A stretch of DNA of 64,000 bases, taken from the NCBI GenBank assembly GCA_023260985.1, contig JALRKY010000080.1:1-64000 (forward strand), read 5' to 3'. Position numbers and translations under genes: made by a program. Shown in pieces: positions 1 through 6,868 of this stretch (position 1 is its first letter; each line of letters begins with the position of its first letter). The notes below the pieces were generated by a model. That model did not search any database. It had not been told where the DNA came from and saw nothing but the letters and a program-made list of their open reading frames with translations. The stretch is from Altererythrobacter sp. GTDB taxonomy: Bacteria; Pseudomonadota; Alphaproteobacteria; Sphingomonadales; Sphingomonadaceae.

Positions 1-1
1 C

Positions 2-598
2 TCGTATGAGCTTGTGTCGGACAATCTACTCGATCTGTCGCACGTCCAGTATCTCCATCCCGTCCTTACCCCGGAATCGGACCCCGATAGCTATTGGGAA
101 AATGATATCGTCCAGGACGGCGATGTGGTCACAACTACTTACAACGTGAGGCAAATCAAACCTACGCCATTCATCCGCCTGAATTGGCCGGACGCACCTG
201 AAAAAGTCGACAATATTGCCGGTGTCCGTTGGGAACCGCCCGCAGCGATGCTTTTGAAGGTGCACATGGAGTCAGCCTCTCCGGGCGACAATCGTTCTAT
301 GAAGACCTGGGGCGCGCATCTAGTTACCCCGGAAACCGAAACAACCTGCCACTACTTTTGGTCGTTCGCGCGCAATTTCCGCCACGAGGACCAAGAGTTC
401 AGCGACACATTGCGGGATACGATCAACTCGGTTTTCACCAATGAAGATGGTTGGATCATCGGTGAAATCCAGGCGAACATGGGGGGTGAGACCGACCTTA
501 TGTCACTGCGTCCAGTGGTCCTTCCAACGGACGAACCCGCTATTCGTGCCCGAAGGATCGTCAGAAAGCTGCTCAAGCAAGAGACGGCAGTTCATTAG
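2..598 (+). CDS. Rieske non-haem iron oxygenase, VanA-type, C-terminal part (truncated by window start)
   Basis: This is the catalytic C-terminal domain of an aromatic-ring oxygenase or O-demethylase oxygenase subunit. The frame is open through the first bases of the window, so the GTG at 14 is internal and the Rieske [2Fe-2S] domain lies outside. The motif DNLLDLSHVQYLHP at the start of the visible part supplies the conserved Asp and the two His ligands (H-x4-H) of the mononuclear iron. It closely resembles the vanillate O-demethylase oxygenase signature. Such enzymes take electrons from a separate reductase and monooxygenate or demethylate aromatic acids. The substrate cannot be read from this fragment. 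A strong hairpin terminator follows about 100 bp downstream. Confidence 0.8.
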   Translation, partial: SYELVSDNLLDLSHVQYLHPVLTPESDPDSYWENDIVQDGDVVTTTYNVRQIKPTPFIRLNWPDAPEKVDNIAGVRWEPPAAMLLKVHMESASPGDNRSMKTWGAHLVTPETETTCHYFWSFARNFRHEDQEFSDTLRDTINSVFTNEDGWIIGEIQANMGGETDLMSLRPVVLPTDEPAIRARRIVRKLLKQETAVH

Positions 599-703
599 AA
601 ACGCTGACAACACGGACCACTCAGTGGGGGCCGGTCAATCGACCGCACAGCGCAATCATCAATATCCCACCTTAAAGGGGCACGTCATTTGCGAATAAAA
701 TGA

Positions 704-732
704 CGCCGCCCAATTGGGCGGCGCCTTTATTT
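704..732. terminator. Bidirectional rho-independent terminator
   Basis: A perfect 20-base palindrome (704-723, GC-rich arms around an AATT centre) is followed on the plus strand by CCTTTATTT. On the minus strand it is followed by a T-rich TCATTTTATT. It sits between the end of the oxygenase gene on the plus strand and the end of the minus-strand gene at 753, so it can end both transcripts. Confidence 0.75.
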
Positions 733-752
733 GCGACTGTGACTTTGTGAGA

Positions 753-1526
753 TTAGCGGTTTGCACCTCTTGCCAAGGTAGCGTTGTATACACGCTCGCT
801 GTTACATTCCATTATAGGATTAAACGTTTGGAACGCACGCATCCATCCACCTTCGTTAGCTATTATGTCCTCGAAGCGGCCCTTCTCTTGCATGTCAGGA
901 AACCATGTGGAGATTTTAACACCGTATTCATTATTAGGGTCTTCCCCGGCCCCTGGCAGATGGTAAGCAACGGTCGCCTTTACCTCGTTCTCGTCGAGAT
1001 ATTCAAACCACGATTTCTGTACGGCGAATAAATCAAGCACAGATTTTCCATCCTTGAAGGTGCAATCAGTAAAGTCCACGACCGCCGTGCTGCTTGGCGC
1101 AGTAGGCTGTGGCCGCACAATCATGCTGGTGCTGAGTGATTGGGAGCCGCAGGTCCAAACCTCATTGAATTCAGCTAGAAGTTCTCCGCCATTGGCGACC
1201 CAGTCGTCCTTGGCTTGACCCATTGCTTCAGCACTGGGGGATGCACCAAACCAAAACGCGGCCTTCCCGCCATTTAACTCGGAGTGATAATGAGGCGTTA
1301 GGACCCAAGCAAAATAATTGTTGAGGCCTCGCTCATTTGACCAGCTGTTCCATTTGGAAGCCACATCCATCAGGTCCACAAGAGATTTGCCGTCATTATA
1401 CTGACAGGCGATCGTCTCAACTTTGCCCCAGCTAGGTGCGGACATGTGGTCGTCTGCGGATACTGGTGCTGCTAACAGTGTTGCAGCCATAGCCGAAGCC
1501 GCCAAAAGATTTATTTTGAGTTTCAT
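753..1526 (-). CDS. Secreted protein of unknown function with two tandem homologous domains
   Basis: This is a 257-residue protein with a clear Sec signal peptide (MKLKINLLAASAMAATLLAA, cleavage near VSA-DD). The mature part consists of two copies of a domain of about 85 residues. Both begin with C-x3-DGKS-[LV]-x-DL-x2-V, continue through aromatic-rich segments, and end with W-x-AN-[GE]-GE/GW followed by a closing Cys. Each copy keeps a first and last cysteine, suggesting one disulfide per repeat in the periplasm or outside the cell. A purine-rich SD (GGGGGG) precedes the ATG. I do not recognise a named family. Its AT-richer composition matches its two neighbours rather than the rest of the window. 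Confidence 0.75.
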   Translation of the reverse strand: MKLKINLLAASAMAATLLAAPVSADDHMSAPSWGKVETIACQYNDGKSLVDLMDVASKWNSWSNERGLNNYFAWVLTPHYHSELNGGKAAFWFGASPSAEAMGQAKDDWVANGGELLAEFNEVWTCGSQSLSTSMIVRPQPTAPSSTAVVDFTDCTFKDGKSVLDLFAVQKSWFEYLDENEVKATVAYHLPGAGEDPNNEYGVKISTWFPDMQEKGRFEDIIANEGGWMRAFQTFNPIMECNSERVYNATLARGANR

Positions 1527-1561
1527 ATAAGTATACCCCCCAAAGATTCTCGAAATGCAAA

Positions 1562-2176
1562 CTAATTTTGAAAATCGTAGTACCCATCCAAAGGGATCAT
1601 TAAGTGATCGAAACCGGTGCCCTTAAACATCAAATAGGGCGCGCCGCTGGTAAAATCAGTAGTAGTATTCGCGATAGTGGAAACGTCTGCAGGCATCATC
1701 ATAAGATGGGGACCGCTAACGATCCAATGCGCCGCATTAGCTTCTTCGATAGACATAGCAGTGTGGTCAAAGTTGTCTGCACCCATGTCGCCATGGAGCA
1801 TCCACATCCAGCCATCGGTCTCTAAGGCAGGTTGTTCGCCTGCCATATAGGCCTTCATCCAAGCTTGAGCCGCTTCATCCGAGCAAGCCGGGACGGCCTC
1901 CCGAACAGTTGCATACCCAGTGACAGGCATTGTCATTGGACTAGCTGATTGGCATGTCCATCCGTTGGTGCCTTCTTGCAAAACCGTTCCATCAGGTGCG
2001 ATAACAGTTGCGTTTTCTCCGATGAATGAAGGAGCAGCTGTAGTAAGCGCCCATAAAATCCATTCACTTTCATTGTGCGCAACAGCGGGTTCCCCCGTAT
2101 CTACAGGAGCTTCTGCATTGTTAGCAGAGCACGCGGCAAGCAGGGTTGCGCTAAACGCAATGATTGTCTTTTTCAT
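1562..2176 (-). CDS. Putative lipoprotein of unknown function
   Basis: This 204-residue protein starts MKKTIIAFSATLLAACSANN, a type II (lipoprotein) signal peptide with lipobox LLAAC, so the mature Cys would be lipid-anchored. I chose the ATG at 2176 because an AGGGAGAT Shine-Dalgarno sits just upstream; a longer frame to 2206 lacks a signal peptide at its start. The mature protein has two further cysteines (NGWTCQS, PACSD) and Trp/Met-rich stretches (WMWMLHG, HLMMMP). No catalytic motif is apparent. It lies between two other exported proteins on the same strand in the AT-richer segment beside the tRNA, and may share a transcript with them. Confidence 0.65.
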   Translation of the reverse strand: MKKTIIAFSATLLAACSANNAEAPVDTGEPAVAHNESEWILWALTTAAPSFIGENATVIAPDGTVLQEGTNGWTCQSASPMTMPVTGYATVREAVPACSDEAAQAWMKAYMAGEQPALETDGWMWMLHGDMGADNFDHTAMSIEEANAAHWIVSGPHLMMMPADVSTIANTTTDFTSGAPYLMFKGTGFDHLMIPLDGYYDFQN

Positions 2177-2266
2177 ACGAGATCTCCCTGACTTTCTATA
2201 TCCCAATATTTTTCATGAAATGAAAATTATTTGGAAATCGATTTTTGTGAAAATGTGCTGATCTAA

Positions 2267-2701
2267 TCAGAGTTTTAATTCGGATACGTCAAATCTCGCT
2301 GTCTTATTGATGAAATCTATTTCACCAATAGCCAAATTAAGTTTACCATTTGATACCGCATCGAAAGTATAAAGCTTAAATACCGTTCCAGATTTCACCC
2401 AAACACCTTGGAGGGTGGCCGTTACTACCTCCTCTCCATTTTGCGTCCAAGCGAACCCTGTGAATTCGCCCATGCTGGCTAAATCCTGTTTGCTCGTAAA
2501 ATCATATGACAAATAAACGCGGCCATAGGGACCTGCCTCTCCAGACAGCGAGGCTTTGAATGTTTCTGCATCAACATCCACAGCATCAATTTCGAATTCA
2601 GCCACGAATTGCTCATTAACATCAAATGATCGCGCCAAGGCCGCAGAGCCCGACATTGCAGTTAAAAGCAAAGTTGCCAATATAACTGATAGAAAACGCA
2701 T
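2267..2701 (-). CDS. Small secreted beta-rich protein of unknown function
   Basis: This 144-residue protein has a signal peptide (MRFLSVILATLLLTAMSGSAALA) and a mature domain of about 120 residues rich in alternating hydrophobic residues, as in a beta-barrel or beta-sandwich. It contains no cysteines after the signal peptide. A good SD (AAGGAG) precedes the ATG. It would be the first gene of a possible leftward transcript including the genes at 1562 and 753. I do not recognise the family. Its base composition is clearly lower in GC than the core genes beyond the tRNA. Confidence 0.65.
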   Translation of the reverse strand: MRFLSVILATLLLTAMSGSAALARSFDVNEQFVAEFEIDAVDVDAETFKASLSGEAGPYGRVYLSYDFTSKQDLASMGEFTGFAWTQNGEEVVTATLQGVWVKSGTVFKLYTFDAVSNGKLNLAIGEIDFINKTARFDVSELKL

Positions 2702-2718
2702 TTGACGCTCCTTCGTTT

Positions 2719-2746
2719 AAGATATTGAAATTTAAAAATATATCTT
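2719..2746. promoter_or_regulatory. Inverted repeat in AT-rich upstream region
   Basis: AAGATAT (2719-2725) and ATATCTT (2740-2746) form a 7-bp inverted repeat with a 14-base AT-rich spacer. It lies just upstream of the SD of the secreted-protein gene starting at 2701. It could be an operator or a leader hairpin; nothing ties it to a known regulator. Confidence 0.3.
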
Positions 2747-2910
2747 GTTTGATTTCAAAATTGATTCGAGAGGCTAAGAGATAAATATTTCATGTCAATA
2801 ACAATTTTATGTTCACTTTTTGTTTGGAGCGCGTCCACAACTGAGATCATTCGGGCCAGCAAAGCTTCGCGAACTGATTTTATGTTAAGTGGGTGGCTGA
2901 AGCTGGGTCG

Positions 2911-3375
2911 TTAGCGGACTTTGGGTTTTCTGCCTCTCGTTCTTTGTGATCCGGACACTACCGTATCGAGAGAGAACATCAGGTCCTCCGCCTCGTGAAA
3001 AAATACAGACATCGCGTGCCGCTCAGCCTTGGCCTCAAGCGTTTCTTGTCCGTGTCTATACTGCAAATGGTTTGCGCCCTTCCTGATCGTCTCAGGCTTT
3101 CTAGCGCCGTGGTATCGGCAGGTCTTACACCCCCATGCAGCGGGGTTCTTGCAGCGTTCTTTGGTACGCTTGGATTTGGCCTCACGACGCGCAGTTCCTA
3201 AAAGCCCGCGGCTCACTTTCCACAACGTATGCCCCGCCGTTAACCCGCCCTCCCCCGGGGGGGGGTAAAGGACGATAGGGTGGTGGAATAGATCGCCTTC
3301 TTCGGTGAGCGAGACCTCAAATCTCCAGGCGGTTAGACGGCTCGCCGAAGCGCAAACAACGGCTGACTGCGACAC
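2911..3375 (-). CDS. HGG-type zinc-finger-like protein, mobile-element associated
   Basis: The central part (RCKNPAAWGCKTCRYHG, then KPETIRKGANHLQYRHGQ) matches the Cys/His motif of small phage- and island-encoded proteins whose usual form is C-x-NPA-x(n)-C-x2-HG followed by a K-G-x-N-x2-x-x-HG segment. These are often found beside integrases or terminases, and their function is not established. The frame opens with GTG at 3375 immediately next to the tRNA 3' end. The N-terminal third is not typical of the family and includes a nine-base C run (on this strand) at about 3257-3265, so a frameshift or a later start (for example GTG near 3213) is possible. It supports a mobile origin for this segment. 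Confidence 0.5.
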   Translation of the reverse strand: MSQSAVVCASASRLTAWRFEVSLTEEGDLFHHPIVLYPPPGEGGLTAGHTLWKVSRGLLGTARREAKSKRTKERCKNPAAWGCKTCRYHGARKPETIRKGANHLQYRHGQETLEAKAERHAMSVFFHEAEDLMFSLDTVVSGSQRTRGRKPKVR

Positions 3376-3435
3376 CTTATTTTACAGGATTTTTACAGGA
3401 AGAAGGCCGGTCTAGCGCCTAACTAATTGAAAAAT

Positions 3436-3512
<77 letters not shown>

Positions 3513-3626
3513 GTGGCGCGGTCAGCGACAAGCGAGCGGCGCGCTTAGCAAAGCACCGTCCCACCTGCCAGCCGAAAATCGCGCGCCCTTGCCGGTCGCG
3601 GTTAACGCAGCAGCCCCGCGCATTAG

Positions 3627-3821
3627 GGATTTGGCAATTCTGGCCCGCTACTCCGGCAGGGCCTCGTCGCGCTGCGCACGATCCGTGCGCGGGGCCAGGA
3701 GACCAACGCCCCGGCGCTGGCGCTTTGGCGCGAATTCCATGCCCTGCGCTCGGCGCTGCTCAGCCTGCCAATCGATGCCCAGGCTGAGGCCGAAACCGCA
3801 AATCCGCAGGTCGCCTCCTGA
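3627..3821 (+). other. Open frame without a start codon, possible gene remnant
   Basis: In the 347-bp gap between the tRNA and mmcB, one frame is open from a stop at 3624 to a TGA at 3819. It encodes about 64 residues with protein-like, helix-favouring composition (for example ALALWREFHALRSALLSL). It contains no ATG, GTG or TTG start. It may be the end of a broken gene, a frameshifted small gene, or chance in GC-rich DNA. I see nothing else in 3513-3626. Confidence 0.2.
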
Positions 3822-3824
3822 AGC

Positions 3825-3853
3825 TTGACCGTGTTCGTGATCTGTTCCAGTCT
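3825..3853 (+). promoter_or_regulatory. LexA (SOS) operator within the mmcB promoter
   Basis: GTTC (3833-3836), seven bases, GTTC (3844-3847) is an exact match to the alphaproteobacterial LexA box GTTC-N7-GTTC. A -35-like TTGACC lies at 3825-3830, and the box fills the 17-bp spacer to a weak -10 at 3848-3853. The mmcB ATG follows at 3860. A repressor bound here would block the promoter, so mmcB should be induced by DNA damage. Confidence 0.7.
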
Positions 3854-3859
3854 GGCCCG

Positions 3860-4363
3860 ATGCCGACGCCCCTGATCACCAATCCCGATTCGCCACCATC
3901 GACAGTGTACGACGCGGCAGCGGTCGCGCGCGGCGTCGGGCGGCTGTTCGCGCGCAACGACATCTGGTGCCTCACCGAAATGCCGCTGCGTAATGGCCGC
4001 CGCGCCGATCTGATGGGAGTCGATGCCAAGGGGCAGATCGTAATCGTGGAGATCAAGGTCGCGCGCGGCGATTTGCTGGGCGATACGAAATGGGGCGAAT
4101 ATCTCGATTTCTGCGACCGGTTCTTCTGGGCCCTGCCCCCCTCGCTCGACCGCGCCCCGCTGGAAGGGGAGGCATTCCGCCCCGATTGCTGCGGCGTGAT
4201 CGTGGCCGATGGCTATGATGCGGAGATATTGCGCCCGGCCCCGCTGCAGCCGCTCAACGCTGCACGTCGGAACAAGGAGTTGCAGCGGCTAGCCCGTGCT
4301 GCGCTGCGCCGCCATGCCGGGCTGATCGATCCGCTCTGCGCGAAACTGTCTGGCGCGCAATAA
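3860..4363 (+). CDS. mmcB: MmcB family DNA repair protein
   Basis: This 167-residue protein matches the MmcB family, a nuclease-like fold linked to the SOS response in alphaproteobacteria. The conserved core runs from about residue 22 (VARGVGRLFARNDIW) through a PD-(D/E)XK-like pattern: E in LTEMPL, GRRADLMGVD, then IVIVEIKVARGDLLGD with the E-x-K pair. The tail is LARAALRRHAG. The exact LexA box 13 bp upstream of the ATG supports DNA-damage control. The biochemical activity of MmcB is not well defined; nuclease activity is inferred from the fold-like motif. Confidence 0.8.
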   Translation: MPTPLITNPDSPPSTVYDAAAVARGVGRLFARNDIWCLTEMPLRNGRRADLMGVDAKGQIVIVEIKVARGDLLGDTKWGEYLDFCDRFFWALPPSLDRAPLEGEAFRPDCCGVIVADGYDAEILRPAPLQPLNAARRNKELQRLARAALRRHAGLIDPLCAKLSGAQ

Positions 4364-4424
4364 ACCCTGCACTCGCGGCTTCTAACCCGTCGCAATTTGC
4401 GATTACAGCGGCTAGAACGCCCCC

Positions 4425-5144
4425 ATGCTGATCGCACTCGCCATTGCTGCATTGTCGATGACGGCAATCGTCGCATTGCGCTATTTCGCCAGCAGTGGGT
4501 TCTTCGCCTGGCTCGCCGGACGCAAGCGCCCTGGCCAATATGCTGCGCTGGGCGCGCAGATCCGCCGCGAGATCGGCTGGTCGCTGGCCTCAGCGGCAAT
4601 CTATGGCGTGCCCGCAGGGCTGGTGGCCTGGGCCTGGCAGAATCTGGGCTGGACGAAGATTTACAGCGAAATCGGCGCGTACCCCCTGTGGTATCTGCCG
4701 CTTTCGCTGCTCATCTATCTCTTCGCGCATGACACGTGGTTCTATTGGACCCACCGCTGGATGCATGCGCCACGGCTGTTCCGTCTGGCGCATTCAGTCC
4801 ATCATGCCAGTCGCCCCCCGACGGCATGGGCCGCGATGAGCTTCCATCCGCTCGAAGCGATTACCGGTGCCGTGGTGATCCCCGCGCTGGTATTCGTGGT
4901 GCCGATCCATCTAAGCGTGCTGGCGTTGGTGCTAACAATAATGACGGTAATGGGCGTCACCAACCATATGGGGTGGGAAATGTTCCCGCGCTGGCTTATC
5001 CGCTCGCGGATTGGCGATTGGGTGATCACTGCGAGCCATCACCAGCGCCATCATGAAGAGTATCGCTGCAATTATGGCCTTTATTTCCGCCTTTGGGACC
5101 GGGTATGCGGCACCGACCGCGGATTGACGGAGAAATTCGGATGA
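4425..5144 (+). CDS. Sterol desaturase / fatty acid hydroxylase superfamily membrane protein
   Basis: This 239-residue integral membrane di-iron oxygenase has about four or five hydrophobic segments. The histidine clusters expected of the superfamily are all present: HDTWFYWTHRWMH (102-114), HSVHH (123-127), NH at 180-181 and HHQRHH (205-210). These ligate two irons for O2-dependent hydroxylation or desaturation of a lipid. The actual substrate (sterol-like lipid, fatty acid or carotenoid) cannot be decided from sequence. Its TGA overlaps the ATG of the downstream DUF2141 gene (ATGA), so the two are translationally coupled. Confidence 0.85.
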   Translation: MLIALAIAALSMTAIVALRYFASSGFFAWLAGRKRPGQYAALGAQIRREIGWSLASAAIYGVPAGLVAWAWQNLGWTKIYSEIGAYPLWYLPLSLLIYLFAHDTWFYWTHRWMHAPRLFRLAHSVHHASRPPTAWAAMSFHPLEAITGAVVIPALVFVVPIHLSVLALVLTIMTVMGVTNHMGWEMFPRWLIRSRIGDWVITASHHQRHHEEYRCNYGLYFRLWDRVCGTDRGLTEKFG

Positions 5145-5590
5145 ATCGCATCGCCGTCTTTGGCCTTGCGGCTGTCGCTGCCGCCTTCTTGCCTGGGGCC
5201 ACCCCCCCGAAGGCCGGCGAAATTGCCGTTACAGTAACCGACCTGCGCTCAGCAAAGGGCGCTGTACGGGCTTGCCTGACCTCGCGGGCAGACGGGTTTC
5301 CCAGATGCCGTCAGGATGCCGCGGCACTTGAGACCGTAGTGCCGGCCGCGAACGGCAGGGTCCAGTTCATCTTCACCAATGTGAAGCCTGGCCGCTATGC
5401 CGTGGCGGTTTTGCATGACGAGAATGGGAATGGCAAGGCCGACCGCGCGCTGGGAATGATGCCCAAGGAAGGCTTCGGCTTCTCGCGCGACGCCAAGGTC
5501 ACCACAGGGCCGCCAAAGTTTGACGCCGCCGCTTTCGACTATGGCGGCGAAGCCTCCACCCTGTCTATCCGCATGCGCTACATGCTCTGA
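5141..5590 (+). CDS. DUF2141 domain protein, exported
   Basis: This 149-residue protein has a signal peptide (MNRIAVFGLAAVAAAFLPGA) and one DUF2141 domain. The family signature is clear: GRYAVAVLHDENGNGKAD, then GMMPKEGFGFSRDA. The start at 5141 overlaps the stop of the sterol desaturase gene (ATGA); an upstream in-frame codon at 5093 would only add residues lying within the previous gene. Two cysteines in the mature part may form a disulfide. The function of DUF2141 proteins is unknown. Pairing with a desaturase-family gene suggests a role in envelope lipid or pigment metabolism, but that is inference. Confidence 0.8.
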   Translation: MNRIAVFGLAAVAAAFLPGATPPKAGEIAVTVTDLRSAKGAVRACLTSRADGFPRCRQDAAALETVVPAANGRVQFIFTNVKPGRYAVAVLHDENGNGKADRALGMMPKEGFGFSRDAKVTTGPPKFDAAAFDYGGEASTLSIRMRYML

Positions 5591-5714
5591 TCGGCCCCGG
5601 CCGCGACTTGGCGTCACGCCGCCGTTGAACCGCGGCATCATGCTTTTCTGCGCAGCTTAAAGGTAAGTTTACCATGTCGCGCCAAAACCAATGGCTGGCT
5701 CACTAGTCAGGAGC

Positions 5715-5846
5715 ATGATTGGGCCATGGGTAGCTTGCGCGGCAGCTTCGATACGCCGGACCGAAGATGGCGAAATAGTGGTGCTGGGCGAAATCGAGCA
5801 AGACATCCCGCTGATCGAACGCGCCGCTCGCAAATTGCTCGGCTGA
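5715..5846 (+). CDS. Possible small protein, 43 residues
   Basis: In the 327-bp gap 5591-5917 a short frame begins at ATG 5715 and ends with TGA at 5844. Its second half reads EDGEIVVLGEIEQDIPLIE followed by RAARKLLG, which looks like real protein with an acidic amphipathic helix. AGGAG precedes the ATG by only one base, which is too close for a normal SD, so the true start may differ. I recognise no family. Nothing else convincing is seen in the gap. Confidence 0.4.
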   Translation: MIGPWVACAAASIRRTEDGEIVVLGEIEQDIPLIERAARKLLG

Positions 5847-5917
5847 TCCGACGCGGCGTCGCCGGGCGCAGACACTTCGCGCTAGCCAGCCGCAGCGGTG
5901 CGGGATAGAACGCGCCA

Positions 5918-6856
5918 ATGTCTGTTCGGGCAAGGCGCGCGATGATCTGGATCCTTGGAGCCGTGCTGGCGATTGTTTGCTCGCTCGCCGTCGCGCTGCT
6001 GATTGCAATACGAATCAACGGCGCGGCGGTACTCGACCGGGTCGATCGCATTACCGGGGGCTCGCGCGAAGTTGAGTTGCTCGAACAGGCACGCTTCGGT
6101 CCGGGCGTCAGGCAAGTGCTCGACGTTTACGGAACCGCTGCAAACGCATCCGAACCGCGACCCGTGCTGCTCTTCCTCCACGGTGGCGGCTGGAACAGCG
6201 GGGATCCCGCCGATTACGGCTTCATAGGCCGCGCCTTCGCACCCGAAGGCTTCGTGGTCGTAACCGCCGGATACCGCCTGCATCCCGAAGCAGTGTTCCC
6301 CGCCATGCTCGAGGATACCGCCAGCGCAATCGCCTGGACCCGCGTCAATATAGCGCGGCTGGGCGGCGATCCCAGCCGGATCGTGCTCGCGGGCCATTCG
6401 GCGGGCGCATACAATGCGGCGATGAGCACGCTCGACCGACAGTGGCTGGCGCGCGAAGGGCTGGGCCCCGATGCCATCGCCGGAGTGATCGGCCTCGCCG
6501 GTCCGTATGACTTCTTCCCCTTCACCAGTGATTCCGCGCGCAACGCCTTCGGCCACGTTCCCGATGGCGAGACCACCCAGCCGATCCGTTTCGCGCACCC
6601 TGGCGCCCCGCCAATGCTGCTGCTGCATGGCGACAAGGACACTGTAGTTCGGCCGCGCAACAGCCACGCGCTTGCCACCAAGCTCGAGGCGGTCGGCGCC
6701 CGCACCACTACCCGGATCTACGCCGGGATGGACCACACCGACGTGCTGATTTCCCTCGCCAGCCCGTGGCGTGGAAGGCGTCCAGTGCTGGGCGACATGG
6801 TGGAATTCGCGCGATCGGTGCGTGCTTCAGTTCCGGTTCAGGACAAAATTGGCTAG
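5918..6856 (+). CDS. Alpha/beta hydrolase (esterase, HGGGW type)
   Basis: This 312-residue protein has an N-terminal membrane anchor or signal segment (about 9-32) and an esterase-like alpha/beta hydrolase domain. The oxyanion-hole motif HGGGW is at 88-92, the nucleophile elbow GHSAG gives Ser161, and the acid and base are probably Asp241 (HGDKD) and His273 (GMDHTD). This layout is that of the HSL/BD-FAE esterases and kynurenine-formamidase-like enzymes; the substrate is unknown. It precedes the M48 protease gene by 12 bp on the same strand, so they may be cotranscribed. Its domain probably faces the periplasm. Confidence 0.8.
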   Translation: MSVRARRAMIWILGAVLAIVCSLAVALLIAIRINGAAVLDRVDRITGGSREVELLEQARFGPGVRQVLDVYGTAANASEPRPVLLFLHGGGWNSGDPADYGFIGRAFAPEGFVVVTAGYRLHPEAVFPAMLEDTASAIAWTRVNIARLGGDPSRIVLAGHSAGAYNAAMSTLDRQWLAREGLGPDAIAGVIGLAGPYDFFPFTSDSARNAFGHVPDGETTQPIRFAHPGAPPMLLLHGDKDTVVRPRNSHALATKLEAVGARTTTRIYAGMDHTDVLISLASPWRGRRPVLGDMVEFARSVRASVPVQDKIG

Positions 6857-6868
6857 CACTGCAGCAAC

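Noticed and set aside
4425-5590. Carotenoid or sterol biosynthetic cluster
   Set aside because: Only a desaturase-family gene and a DUF2141 gene are present, with no isoprenoid or sterol gene nearby.
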